Below are positions 25,205 to 34,326 of a DNA stretch of 64,000 nt, piece after piece. The translations under genes were made by a program, and so were the position numbers. This stretch comes from Pseudomonas izuensis (lineage in GTDB: Bacteria; Pseudomonadota; Gammaproteobacteria; Pseudomonadales; Pseudomonadaceae). The stretch covers positions 1-64,000 of the forward strand of contig NZ_WTFT01000037.1 of assembly GCF_009861505.1 (NCBI RefSeq), read 5' to 3'. The first letter of the stretch is position 1; every line of letters starts with the position of its first letter. The notes beneath the pieces are model-generated. The model was not told where the DNA came from. It ran no database searches and saw only the letters and a list, made by a program, of their open reading frames with translations.

Positions 25205-27199
25205 TCAGGGTTCGAGGCGACGTTGCTGGTAGATCCAGTCGACGATGTCGCCGTCGGGGGTGTAGCCGCTGACGGTGTCGCTCAGCAGTTGCCGGACCAT
25301 TGAGTAATCATCCTGATCAACCGCCGTCAGCAACGCCCGTAAACGGCCCTTGAGCACATCCCAGGGCAGATGATCCTCGTTGGCGCTCATGATCATGGGG
25401 TGTTGCGTTGCCGATACGTTATCGCCAATCAGCAACTCCTCGTAAAGCTTCTCCCCGGGACGAAGACCGGTAAATTCGATCGAGATGTCGCCTTGCAGGT
25501 TTTTGTCCGAACGCACACTCAAGCCGGACAGATGGATCATTTTCTCTGCCAACTCGACGATCCTCACCGGCTCGCCCATGTCCAGCACGAACACATCGCC
25601 CCCCTGCCCCATGGAACCCGCCTGGATCACCAACTGTGCGGCTTCGGGAATGGTCATGAAATAGCGGGTGATTTTAGGGTGAGTCACGGTCAACGGCCCA
25701 CCGGACTTGATCTGGCTGTGGAACAGTGGAATGACCGAACCGGACGACCCGAGCACATTGCCAAATCTAACCATGGTGAAACGTGTCTTGTTGACCCGGG
25801 ACACATTGGCCTTATCGCCGAACAGAACCGGCGCAATCTCGCGACTCAAGGCTTGAAGCGTCAACTCGGCCAGGCGCTTGGTGCTGCCCATCACATTCGT
25901 CGGACGAACCGCCTTGTCGGTGGAGATCAATACAAAGTTGGAAACACCTGACTGCAACGCCGCCTGAGCGGTGTTGAGCGTGCCTATGACGTTGTTCAAC
26001 ACCCCCTCGGCGATGTTGTGCTCGACCATGGGCACGTGCTTGTAAGCCGCAGCGTGATAAACCGTGTCCACCCCCCAGGTCTTCATGACATCCAGCAGTT
26101 TGTCCTGATGACGAATGGAACCGAGAATCGGCAGTAGACGGACTTGAACCGAGTCGCGACAACCGCGCTGCTCCAGTTCCGACAGAATGCTGTAGAGGTT
26201 GAACTCGCTGTGGTCAAACAGCAAAAGTGTGGTGGGGCCAAGGACGAAAATCTGTCGGCAAAGCTCCGCACCGATCGAACCACCCGCGCCAGTCACCATG
26301 ACTGTCTTGCCTTTGATACAACGCTCGAGCAGATCCGGTTGCGCCGGCACCGAATCGCGCCCCAGCAAGTCGGCGATGTCCACTTCCTGGATGTCTTCAA
26401 CCTTCACCCGGCCACTGGCCAGGTCGGTGAAGTTCGGAACGCTGCGAATGTGCAGCGGGAAACGCTCGAGAAAAGTAAGAATTTCCCGACGCCGCGCACG
26501 CGTGGAGGATGGCAGCGCCAGAAGAATCTCCTGAGCGCCCGTCTCATCGATCATCTGTTGAATATGTTTGGGTTTGTAGACCTGCAGACCCGCAATCACC
26601 CGATCCGCAATGCTTGCGTCATCATCGATGAAAGCCACAGGGCGCATGACCCGGCCCATGCGCAACGCTGCAACCAGCTGATTTCCCGCCACGCCTGCAC
26701 CGTAGATCGCAACTTTGGTCAGGCCATCATCGCGGTTGGTAAATGGCACATGATGAGCCCCGGAGAACCAGTCCCCCATGAAATATTGACGCATGCACAG
26801 GCGCAGACCGCCGATGATGACGAGGCTTAGCCACCAGTAATTAAAGACGATGGAGCGTGGCACTACCGCTTCGTGATTGCTGTACCAATAGACCACGAGC
26901 GCCAGGACCAGCGATGAGAGGCTGACGGCTTTGACAATGGCGATGAGTGCGTCGTTTCCGAAATAGCGCATGACGGCGCGGTACATGCCAAAACGGATGA
27001 ACAAAGGGATGGCAACAATGGGCGCGCAAACGAAGAGCCAGAAGTGCACCTTGAACGGGTTGTACATATCGTCCACGCCCAACCGGACAATAAAGGCCAA
27101 CCACAAGGCAGCCCAGACCAGCACAATATCGGTGGCGACCTGAATCAACCGTTTTCGGCGTCGAGGAAGTCCTACCAGGTACTCTCTGATTTTATCCAT
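25205..27199 (-). CDS. wbpM: WbpM-like nucleotide-sugar 4,6-dehydratase
   Basis: A 664-residue inner-membrane protein with four N-terminal membrane segments (about 20-120) and a cytosolic C-terminal SDR domain. Start MDKIREYLVGLPRRRK matches P. aeruginosa WbpM; an in-frame Met at 27247 is also possible. Two Rossmann motifs: VAIYGAGVAGNQL and MVTGAGGSIGAEL. In the active site the usual Tyr is Met (TNVMGSTKRLAE), giving the Ser-Met-Lys triad known for WbpM. It converts UDP-GlcNAc to the 4-keto-6-deoxy sugar used for QuiNAc/FucNAc and is required for O-antigen. It is the last gene of the locus. Confidence 0.95.
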   Translation of the reverse strand: MDKIREYLVGLPRRRKRLIQVATDIVLVWAALWLAFIVRLGVDDMYNPFKVHFWLFVCAPIVAIPLFIRFGMYRAVMRYFGNDALIAIVKAVSLSSLVLALVVYWYSNHEAVVPRSIVFNYWWLSLVIIGGLRLCMRQYFMGDWFSGAHHVPFTNRDDGLTKVAIYGAGVAGNQLVAALRMGRVMRPVAFIDDDASIADRVIAGLQVYKPKHIQQMIDETGAQEILLALPSSTRARRREILTFLERFPLHIRSVPNFTDLASGRVKVEDIQEVDIADLLGRDSVPAQPDLLERCIKGKTVMVTGAGGSIGAELCRQIFVLGPTTLLLFDHSEFNLYSILSELEQRGCRDSVQVRLLPILGSIRHQDKLLDVMKTWGVDTVYHAAAYKHVPMVEHNIAEGVLNNVIGTLNTAQAALQSGVSNFVLISTDKAVRPTNVMGSTKRLAELTLQALSREIAPVLFGDKANVSRVNKTRFTMVRFGNVLGSSGSVIPLFHSQIKSGGPLTVTHPKITRYFMTIPEAAQLVIQAGSMGQGGDVFVLDMGEPVRIVELAEKMIHLSGLSVRSDKNLQGDISIEFTGLRPGEKLYEELLIGDNVSATQHPMIMSANEDHLPWDVLKGRLRALLTAVDQDDYSMVRQLLSDTVSGYTPDGDIVDWIYQQRRLEP

Positions 27200-27307
27200 A
27201 AACCCTTCAAACACCTCAATCACTCCTTTCAGCGCCCCTTTCGCCATGGTGAAATCTCAAGGGCGCATCACGATGACTCTAAACCTAAAAGACATGCTAG
27301 TTACTGC

Positions 27308-28336
27308 TTAGTTCTTGACCAGCGGAACTTCCAGTTCTCCGGCGCGAAACTTTACCGCCAACACGATCAACGGTACGTAAGCCACCATCACCCCCAAGGC
27401 ACCGTCCAGACCAAAGCGCGTCACGCAAACGGCGATCGGCACCAGCCAGAACAGATTGATCACGCCCACCGTGACAGTCACCGGCAGGTGCTTGCCAAAG
27501 CGACGTGAAGCGAACTGGTAGGCATGACTGCGATGCGCCTCATAGACCTTGTCTCCTCTGAGCAATCGACGAAACAGCGTGAACGTTGCATCGACAATGA
27601 ACACCCCAAGCAAAATCAGCCAAGCCCAAAGCATAGACGCATTCGCCCATGCGGCTTGCAGGGAAAGCCCGCCCAGCACAATGCCCAGAAACCCGCTACC
27701 GGCATCGCCCATGAAAATCTTCGCAGGTGGAAAATTCCAGAACAGGAAACCGGCCACGGACGCTGCGAGCAGCAGAGGCCCCCACATCAGACTATCGAGC
27801 CCTGACAACCAGTAAAGCAGGCAAGCCCCGAGGCAGGCACAGATGGCTTCGACACTGGCAATACCATCGATGCCATCCATGAAATTGTAGAGATTGAGCA
27901 GCCACACCAGATAGAAGGCTGCGAGCACATGACCTGCCCAACCCAGATTGACATCGATGCCGAAGACTTCCACCGGAGGCAATCCACCCATCCAGGCCAG
28001 AAACCAGATTGCCGCAGAAAAATGGCCGAGCAAGCGCCAACGTGCGGCGATATGGCCGTGATCGTCCATGAAGCCGATGATCGCTATCGCGGCACCAGCC
28101 CCTGCATTGGCGAGGAATGCGCCAGCGGTCATCAGTCCAGCGGCATACAGAGATACCAACGAAACGACAAACGCCACGACAATTGCGACACCACCACCGC
28201 GTGGTGTTGCAACCACGTGGGAACTCCGTGCATTGGGAACGTCCATCAGGCTTCGGGAGATTGCATACTTGCGTAACGCTGCCGTCAGCAGAAAGGAAAT
28301 GCCAACAATTACGGGAATGAACCACGCGTAACTCAT
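27308..28336 (-). CDS. wbpL: WbpL-like undecaprenyl-phosphate sugar-phosphate transferase
   Basis: A 342-residue polytopic membrane protein of the WecA/MraY group (about ten segments). Motifs: SLMDVPNARSSH with TPRGGGVAIV, GFMDDHGHIAARWR, LLNLYNFMDGIDGIA, and FMGDAGSGFLG, the Asp residues being the metal and nucleotide ligands; HRSHAYQFASRRF closes the family pattern. It starts O-antigen synthesis by moving QuiNAc-, FucNAc- or GlcNAc-1-phosphate to undecaprenyl phosphate. Its ATG overlaps the wbpV-like stop by 4 bases. Confidence 0.93.
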   Translation of the reverse strand: MSYAWFIPVIVGISFLLTAALRKYAISRSLMDVPNARSSHVVATPRGGGVAIVVAFVVSLVSLYAAGLMTAGAFLANAGAGAAIAIIGFMDDHGHIAARWRLLGHFSAAIWFLAWMGGLPPVEVFGIDVNLGWAGHVLAAFYLVWLLNLYNFMDGIDGIASVEAICACLGACLLYWLSGLDSLMWGPLLLAASVAGFLFWNFPPAKIFMGDAGSGFLGIVLGGLSLQAAWANASMLWAWLILLGVFIVDATFTLFRRLLRGDKVYEAHRSHAYQFASRRFGKHLPVTVTVGVINLFWLVPIAVCVTRFGLDGALGVMVAYVPLIVLAVKFRAGELEVPLVKN

Positions 28337-29301
28337 TGCTTGCGAGTCTCCAGAAAGTGCGCCACCGTCGATTTCAATCCATCATCCATGCTATGTGGTG
28401 GTTGCCACCCGAGTAACTCCCGGTTTTTTCTGATATCGACCTGTAACGAGCCGAAAAGCCGCTGCGCTACCGCACCACGCCCCACCAGGCTGGCCAGAGT
28501 AACCAATAATGCTCCGGGTATGGGTAGCAGCCAGGTTTTCGCCCCCAGATAAGCGACAAGGCGTCGCATCAACTCAGTCGTTGAGACATCCTCGCCATCA
28601 CTGACCAGAAAAACCTGATTCGCTGCACCTGGATGATCGACACACGTAACGACCAGATCGACGACATTCTCCAGCGAGACAAGGCTTCGCTGATTGCTCA
28701 CTGCACCGAATGGAAGCGGAAGACTTTTTGAAAGCCAGTGCATCATCTGTCGAAAATTTGCGCCTACACCCGGCCCATATATAAGCACCGGCCGAATAAT
28801 GACGACTTCAATTAATCCATTTTCTGCAAGTTGCAGCAGTTGTTGTTCCGCTTCGTACTTGGAAAGTCCGTAAGCGTCCATAGGGTGTGGAACATCGTCT
28901 GCCGAAAATGGCCGCCCCAATGGTGTAGTTTCCCCGTTGACTTTAATCGAACTGATAAAAATAAATCTTCTGACACCAGCCTGCACGGCCTGGCGTGCAA
29001 GACGAAGTGTGCCTTTGACATTGACTGCGCGGAATTTGTCGATCGATTGGTGCGCATCTTCGTGCATTACGTGCACACGCGCCGCACTATGTACAACGGT
29101 ATCAACACCGGCAAGAGATGCGCTCCAATCGGTGTCTTCGTTGATATCGGATATGTACGTCTTTTCTACTGTTTCTGGTAACTTGCTACTGATACTTCTT
29201 AGAGGGGCTATAACCAACACATCGGAAAAGGTGCAAAAGCGCTGCACTAGGGCATTTCCAAGAAATCCAGTCCCTCCGGTCACAAGTATTCTTTTCGACA
29301 T
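28333..29301 (-). CDS. UDP-4-keto-6-deoxy-HexNAc 4-reductase (WbpV/WbpK type)
   Basis: A 322-residue extended SDR. Start MSKRILVTGGTGFLGNALV fits the family, although no good ribosome site is visible; the frame is open to 29376. Cofactor motif GGTGFLG at 9-15, VVHSAARVHVM, catalytic FISSIKVNGE with YGLSKYEAEQ (Tyr-x3-Lys), and VFLVSDGEDVST, all shared with WbpV and WbpK. It should reduce the WbpM product to UDP-D-QuiNAc or UDP-D-FucNAc; which epimer cannot be told by eye. Confidence 0.85.
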   Translation of the reverse strand: MSKRILVTGGTGFLGNALVQRFCTFSDVLVIAPLRSISSKLPETVEKTYISDINEDTDWSASLAGVDTVVHSAARVHVMHEDAHQSIDKFRAVNVKGTLRLARQAVQAGVRRFIFISSIKVNGETTPLGRPFSADDVPHPMDAYGLSKYEAEQQLLQLAENGLIEVVIIRPVLIYGPGVGANFRQMMHWLSKSLPLPFGAVSNQRSLVSLENVVDLVVTCVDHPGAANQVFLVSDGEDVSTTELMRRLVAYLGAKTWLLPIPGALLVTLASLVGRGAVAQRLFGSLQVDIRKNRELLGWQPPHSMDDGLKSTVAHFLETRKQ

Positions 29302-29613
29302 TTCAAACCGATTTAAAGTGAATAGCAAAAAGCAATTTATCACAAAAAGGCATCTGTATAAATTACCCTGCCTCACTCAATCTCCGACACAAGCGATTGC
29401 CCCGGATTTACCGGCTCCAAGCACGAAATAATTGGTATACCATAGGACGAAAAGCCACGAGAATGACCTCTCACCCACCATAAACACCGAATGGAGAGAC
29501 TCAAGGCATCACTAACGGGCGACGAAAGCATGGTGATCGACCTGTCCTCCTTCGCGACCTTTTTAGAAATTCAACACAAAGCGACCCTGTAAAACACAAT
29601 TAATTAGACACGA
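29302..29613. other. Gene-free gap between the gtrA-like and wbpV-like genes
   Basis: 312 bases, mixed composition. It holds only short frames of about 35 codons on each strand (for example plus strand from the ATG near 29493) with no ribosome sites and no similarity that I recognise. The promoter for wbpV-wbpL-wbpM should lie here. It may be a scar from past cassette exchange. Confidence 0.4.
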
Positions 29614-29988
29614 TCAAGATGTACGATAGAACACATAATACTTATTCAAAAAGAACGAAACAAACACGTAAACTATACCCGCAAGCACTTGTGCGAGTCC
29701 CTCATGGACACTCCCTATGCGAATCAGCATCAAGAGAACACCCAAGTTTGAAAAATAAGCAACGAGGAAAACGAGCAAAAAACGAAAAATTTCCGATCTG
29801 GACTTCGAGGTACTCTGAAACGTAATTTTGCGGTTCAGCACATAAGACAACACAAGCCCTGTCGCGTATCCAATTACATTACTAACTACTGCTGTTGCAC
29901 CCAAAAGATACATGCAGGAAAAAATAATTGCATAACCTAACAACGTATTTAGGACACCAACGAAAATGAACTTAATTAGTTGTTTCAT
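29614..29988 (-). CDS. GtrA family membrane protein (lipid-linked sugar flippase)
   Basis: A 124-residue protein with four membrane segments. The N-terminal FIFVGVLNTLLGYAIIFSCMYL, SNVIGYATGLVLSYVLNRKITF and the end FFLNKYYVFY are the GtrA signature. GtrA proteins are thought to flip undecaprenyl-phosphate-linked single sugars across the inner membrane for side-branch addition to O-antigen or other polymers. Its ATG overlaps the methyltransferase stop by 4 bases. The GT2 gene two positions upstream is the expected partner. Confidence 0.85.
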   Translation of the reverse strand: MKQLIKFIFVGVLNTLLGYAIIFSCMYLLGATAVVSNVIGYATGLVLSYVLNRKITFQSTSKSRSEIFRFLLVFLVAYFSNLGVLLMLIRIGSVHEGLAQVLAGIVYVFVSFFLNKYYVFYRTS

Positions 29989-30668
29989 ATTGATTTACGA
30001 GTCGCTTTAACCCAATACTGACCGCCAAGGGGAAGCCACTCGAGATATTTCTCAAGAGGCGCAAGCCAAGAAAATTTTGGAGGAATAAAGAGGCAGTAAC
30101 CTTGCCCACTTGCGACCATCTCGGCACGTTCAAACAAACCTAATAATTCCGAAGGTTTTAGAAGTACCGCGTCCGCGTCATATGGACAGTTATTAACGAT
30201 TTTCCTGGTAACTGGATTATACGGATTATGCTCGAAGACATAGAGAACACCGTCATTCGTTAACCGTTTTTCCAACAATTTCGAAGCTGCGACACGGTCC
30301 GATGGGGGTATGTGATGAAAGACACCGGCAACAAATATCAGGTCGAAAACACCAACATCTGTATCAGCGCACTCCTTCTCAAATAGAACGCCTGGATTTT
30401 CGGACGCCGCAATGCTCAAACTGGCTTCAGAAATATCAGTGCCAACTATTTCCGAACCAGGAAATGCCTCTTGCAGGTAGCGGATATTACGACCGATCCC
30501 ACATCCATACTCAAGAATACGCTTTACCGGTTTATTGATCTGCCCGCGAACCAGCCCTATCTTATACTTGGCGAAGTACTCCTCACTGGACGAAAAAAAC
30601 TGAGTACTTTCCCGCAAAAGCTCATTGTAATTACCGGTAAAATCATCAAAATCGACTTTTTTACTCAC
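29985..30668 (-). CDS. Class I SAM-dependent methyltransferase
   Basis: A 227-residue protein. GTG start at 30668 (VSKKVDFDDF) preceded by GAGGAG, overlapping the end of the GT2 gene by 8 bases; the frame runs on to 30743 but this overlaps the GT2 gene further. SAM-binding motif ILEYGCGIGRNIRYL, then VGTDISEASL, FDLIFVAGVFHHIPP and VLYVFEHNPYNPVTRKIV, of the type found with sugar-modifying gene sets. The product could methylate the sugar made by this module. The acceptor is unknown. Confidence 0.75.
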   Translation of the reverse strand: MSKKVDFDDFTGNYNELLRESTQFFSSSEEYFAKYKIGLVRGQINKPVKRILEYGCGIGRNIRYLQEAFPGSEIVGTDISEASLSIAASENPGVLFEKECADTDVGVFDLIFVAGVFHHIPPSDRVAASKLLEKRLTNDGVLYVFEHNPYNPVTRKIVNNCPYDADAVLLKPSELLGLFERAEMVASGQGYCLFIPPKFSWLAPLEKYLEWLPLGGQYWVKATRKSI

Positions 30669-31608
30669 GATACGAAATCTCCTCTTCCAAAATATATCTA
30701 GGTCGTGACTTAACTTCCTCATAGATGCCACCGAGGTAAACACCTAGCACACCGATAACAAACAACTGAATACCGTTAAAGAGGAGAAGCAGCATGACAA
30801 TCGTTGTCCAACCACTGGGCAGCGAGCGATCAAACAAGAATATAAAAAACGTCGCAATCATCAATAAGCAGGCTACTACTGAAAACGAAACACCTACAAA
30901 AATACCTATTTGCAGTGGCTTCGTGCTGAAAGAAAGTATGCCAGAAATGGCTAGTTGTACCATTCGAGAAAGAGAGTACTTGGAAACTCCAGCAGCCCGT
31001 TTCTCCGCAACATACTCAATTCCAACCTGTTTAAATCCAATCCAGGAAAACAGGCCTCGCAGAAACATGTTACGTTCGGCAAACCCTTCAGAAAGGATTT
31101 TTGCAACACGCCGAGATATCAGTCGAAAATCAGCAGCATTAGGATTAATTTCAACATCAGAGAGCCGATTCAGAAACTTATAGAACAAGTTTCCCAGCGC
31201 CTTACGGACAGGATTTACATCCTGAGTATCCGTCCGGACCGTATAAACAACATCCGCACCTTCGCGAAAATTTTTTATCAAAACAGGAATTAATTCTGGT
31301 GGATGCTGTAGATCGCTATCCATCATCACGACAGCATCTGCCTCCAATGCCTGTTCAATACCGGCCAACAACGACATCTGGTGGCCGAACCGAGAAGACA
31401 TTGCCAATACTTTAACCCGACAATCGTCTTTCGCAATATCGCGCAGAACATCAAGCGTATTATCAGTACACTTATCAACCACATAAATTATCTTTGCTTC
31501 TACATCTTGCAGCGCAGATAACGTTGCAGAAACTCGCGTATGAAACTGAGCGATTACAGCCTCTTCATTGAAGACAGGGGCCACAATAGTAAGCTTGGTA
31601 ACAGTCAT
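30661..31608 (-). CDS. GtrB/DPM1-like family 2 glycosyltransferase
   Basis: A 315-residue membrane-attached GT-A enzyme. Start MTVTKLTIVAPVFNEEAVIA. DSDLQHPPELI carries the metal-binding Asp pair, GFAERNMFLRGLFSWIGFKQ the acceptor motif, and two C-terminal membrane segments (about 225-255 and 263-290) complete the GtrB/DPM1 layout. It should transfer a sugar from a nucleotide to undecaprenyl phosphate. It lies between the nucleotide-sugar genes and gtrA, so its donor is probably the sugar made by those genes. Confidence 0.87.
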   Translation of the reverse strand: MTVTKLTIVAPVFNEEAVIAQFHTRVSATLSALQDVEAKIIYVVDKCTDNTLDVLRDIAKDDCRVKVLAMSSRFGHQMSLLAGIEQALEADAVVMMDSDLQHPPELIPVLIKNFREGADVVYTVRTDTQDVNPVRKALGNLFYKFLNRLSDVEINPNAADFRLISRRVAKILSEGFAERNMFLRGLFSWIGFKQVGIEYVAEKRAAGVSKYSLSRMVQLAISGILSFSTKPLQIGIFVGVSFSVVACLLMIATFFIFLFDRSLPSGWTTIVMLLLLFNGIQLFVIGVLGVYLGGIYEEVKSRPRYILEEEISYRE

Positions 31609-31612
31609 TTTC

Positions 31613-32464
31613 TTACTCGTCCATAAGTGCAACGGTTCGGCTTATGTCGGCATAAATTACAGGAACGTCATAGCCAGTACGGCTACTGAGAGCAGGAGCT
31701 TCAGCAACAATTTCCAAGCTCAAGCCAACAGAATTCAGACGCTGTTGAAGAAAATCACGCATCTTGATCGGGCGCCCGCTTGCCACGTGATAAATCTCTC
31801 CAGTCCCCCCACGTTCAGTGATGCGGACTAGTTGGAGCGCTGCTTCATCGATAGAAATATAATCCCGCACTGCGGATAGCGAGCCAACTTCAATCCGCTG
31901 TCGTGAGCCGGCAAGCACATCTTGAATTTGCTGGTTGATTCGCCCTACAAAAAGGCGATCAGACAACCCCGGGCCATCGAGATTAAAAATCCTTGCAACG
32001 ACTACGTCCATTCCCTGAAAAGAACACATTAAACCGTAATTCGTTTGCCAAGACTTGGTCAGTCCATAAGTTGACACCGGGCGAAGTACCTGGCATTCAC
32101 GGACTGGATTTTCTTCTGGAGAAACCAACCCATATTCAGCAGCTGAGCCCGCTAATACTACTCGAGTTGAATATCCCGACTCCTTTACCGCAGAGAGAAT
32201 ATGCTTTGCCCCTAGAACATTGGTTGCGTAAGCCTGCTCGTAATCATTTTCGAATGTCGCGGCCAAGTGAACCACCACGCCAGGTTTCAGCGTCTGAATG
32301 GCCGCTGAAACACTGGAATAAGTGGTGACATCCAAGTGGCAGTGCGTAGCGTCAGTTACGCCGCGCCGAGTGCCGCATACGACATCATATCCACGCAAGC
32401 GCAGGTGGTTGGCTACTGAACTTCCTAGCGCACCATCACCACCCGTAAGCAATACTGTAGGCAT
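31613..32464 (-). CDS. NAD-dependent sugar epimerase/reductase
   Basis: A 283-residue extended SDR. Start MPTVLLTGGDGALGSSV, 4 bases after the nucleotidyltransferase stop; the frame back to 32602 is not used. Cofactor motif TGGDGALG, VVHLAATFENDY, catalytic AGSAAEYG with YGLTKSWQ (Tyr-x3-Lys), and RDYISIDEAALQLV. The pattern is that of 4-reductases and epimerases working on NDP-4-keto-6-deoxy sugars, including Rmd-like enzymes. Placed after a nucleotidyltransferase and a dehydratase, it probably finishes a nucleotide-activated 6-deoxy sugar. Confidence 0.78.
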   Translation of the reverse strand: MPTVLLTGGDGALGSSVANHLRLRGYDVVCGTRRGVTDATHCHLDVTTYSSVSAAIQTLKPGVVVHLAATFENDYEQAYATNVLGAKHILSAVKESGYSTRVVLAGSAAEYGLVSPEENPVRECQVLRPVSTYGLTKSWQTNYGLMCSFQGMDVVVARIFNLDGPGLSDRLFVGRINQQIQDVLAGSRQRIEVGSLSAVRDYISIDEAALQLVRITERGGTGEIYHVASGRPIKMRDFLQQRLNSVGLSLEIVAEAPALSSRTGYDVPVIYADISRTVALMDE

Positions 32465-32468
32465 TTGC

Positions 32469-33176
32469 TTAAAGCCCCAGCCTGGCTGACAACTCTTCGA
32501 AATGGTCGTCAGCGTACTGATAATCGTCAGGACGACCGATATCAAGCCAGTACCCTGAAAACGGTCGAATGGTAGCAGGCTTGTTTGCTGCGAGCCCATC
32601 AATCATCAGGTGGTCAAAGCCGTAGGGTTCGCCTTTGGATAGCGAGTCAATTGCAGATTTGTGAATGCAGTAAATCCCCATGCTTACGTCGAAATCATAC
32701 ACTGGCTTTTCCACAAATGCGGTGAGGCTTCCGGCCTCATCGTACTTGAGCACACCAAAATCAACTTTGACATTACGACGGTACGCCGAAACCGAAACCT
32801 TACTTTCACTTTGAACATGCAGATCGAAGAAATCGCGATAGTTCAGATCCGACAAAATATCACCATTCATAACCAAAAAGTTTTCTGGCAAGTCAGGAAT
32901 AAGAGTCAGCGGCCCGATAGTACTGAGTTCGGTTTCCTCAATTGAATAGTCTATTTTCAGGCCAAATCTTGAACCATCACCAAAATAGGCCATGATCAAA
33001 TGCGACAAATGGTTCACAGCCAATGTAATATGCGTGAAACCACCTTTGCGCAATTGCAAAATTATGATTTCCAGGATGGAGTACTTACCACCCAATGGCA
33101 CTAGTGGCTTTGGAATTAACGTTGTATAAGGGCGCAGCCGAGTACCTTTACCGCCAGCAAGTATGATAGCTCTCAT
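32469..33176 (-). CDS. Sugar-phosphate nucleotidyltransferase
   Basis: A 235-residue protein. Start MRAIILAGGKGTRLRPYT, with TGAGGT 4-5 bases upstream. The signature GGKGTRLRPYTTLIPKPL and the product-site MNGDILSDL, FVEKP and GYWLDIGRPDDY place it in the NTP-transferase family that links a sugar 1-phosphate to a nucleotide. It is short, without the C-terminal left-handed helix of GlmU. The nucleotide and sugar are not certain. It starts 7 bases past the dehydratase stop. Confidence 0.85.
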   Translation of the reverse strand: MRAIILAGGKGTRLRPYTTLIPKPLVPLGGKYSILEIIILQLRKGGFTHITLAVNHLSHLIMAYFGDGSRFGLKIDYSIEETELSTIGPLTLIPDLPENFLVMNGDILSDLNYRDFFDLHVQSESKVSVSAYRRNVKVDFGVLKYDEAGSLTAFVEKPVYDFDVSMGIYCIHKSAIDSLSKGEPYGFDHLMIDGLAANKPATIRPFSGYWLDIGRPDDYQYADDHFEELSARLGL

Positions 33177-33183
33177 GTACACC

Positions 33184-34194
33184 TCAAATGTTATATAGCC
33201 AAGCCTTATAGCGAGACAGGTTTTCAGGTTCCTTGAACCATTGAATGGTATCTTGCAAGCCGCGACGCAAGTCGTACTCCGGCGCCCAGCCGGTCAACGA
33301 TTTGATCAACGTATTATCACCAATCAGCCTGAACACTTCAGATGCATCCGGGCGAAGCCGATCATCTTCAGTAACAATCTTCACATCAGGATTCAACTCA
33401 TCAATCAATACTTTAGCGATATCACCAACCGACACTTCAGAATTGGTCGCAATATTGACTTCCTGCCCTACTGCGGCATCGGAACTAGCCAATGCAATAA
33501 AACCTTGGGCAGTATCTTTCACATAGTTGAAATCGCGAGTGGGCGTCAAACTGCCCAACTTAAGCTCTTTCGCCCCTAAAAGGAGTTGGGTAATGATTGT
33601 AGGAATGACAGCCCGAGCCGATTGCCGCGGTCCATAAGTATTAAAGGGGCGCACTATTGTGACAGGAGTCTGGAACGACCTATAAAACGATTCAGCGAGG
33701 CGGTCTGCTCCAATCTTGGTCGCACTGTAGGGCGATTGTCCCTGGAACGGGTGCTTTTCGTCTATTGGGGCATACTGAGCCGTGCCGTAGACTTCAGATG
33801 TGGACGTTACCAATACTCGCTCAACATTGAGTTTTTTTGCAGCTTGTAAAACGTTGAGCGTACCTTTGATGTTGGTGTCTACGTATGAGTCAGGTGAATG
33901 ATACGAAAATGGAATTGCAATGAGCGCCGCAAGATGAAAAACCACATCGCACCCTTGCATAGCCAACTCAACGCCATGAGGATCGCGAATATCACCTGCA
34001 AACACATCCAGACCTTTGACCACATCAATAGGCAGCGAATCCAGCCAGCCCCAGCTATTAAATGAATTATAGTAAACAAACGAACGCACATCACACCCGT
34101 GTGCAAGCAATGCTTCAACGAGGTGACTGCCGATAAATCCATCGGCGCCGGTGACGAGTACTTTTTTGCCCGCTAAATTCAATTGATTCACCAA
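33184..34194 (-). CDS. LegB-like NAD-dependent sugar 4,6-dehydratase
   Basis: A 336-residue extended SDR. MVNQLNLAGKKVLVTGADGF with GFIGSHLVEALLAHGCDVR, VVFHLAALIAIPFSYHSPDS, catalytic VTSTSEVYGTAQYAPI and YSATKIGADRLAESFYRSF (Tyr-x3-Lys), and RDFNYVKDTAQGF closely fit the NAD-dependent 4,6-dehydratases often annotated LegB. It removes water from an NDP-hexose to give a 4-keto-6-deoxy sugar. It is the first of three nucleotide-sugar genes with gaps of 7 and 4 bases. Confidence 0.85.
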   Translation of the reverse strand: MVNQLNLAGKKVLVTGADGFIGSHLVEALLAHGCDVRSFVYYNSFNSWGWLDSLPIDVVKGLDVFAGDIRDPHGVELAMQGCDVVFHLAALIAIPFSYHSPDSYVDTNIKGTLNVLQAAKKLNVERVLVTSTSEVYGTAQYAPIDEKHPFQGQSPYSATKIGADRLAESFYRSFQTPVTIVRPFNTYGPRQSARAVIPTIITQLLLGAKELKLGSLTPTRDFNYVKDTAQGFIALASSDAAVGQEVNIATNSEVSVGDIAKVLIDELNPDVKIVTEDDRLRPDASEVFRLIGDNTLIKSLTGWAPEYDLRRGLQDTIQWFKEPENLSRYKAWLYNI

Positions 34195-34326
34195 TTATAA
34201 GTTAAAGCAAAACAATAAGGGAGTGATTGCTTGGGACTTAGCATCATGCCTTGCCGAGAGCGATTTCATCACGTTCACCACCTGAAATCTATTAAGCATC
34301 ATCGCACCCCTTATAACTAACATAGG

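Noticed and set aside
29440..29613. Remnant of an insertion sequence in the gap before wbpV
   Set aside because: No terminal inverted repeat, target duplication or transposase motif could be recognised.
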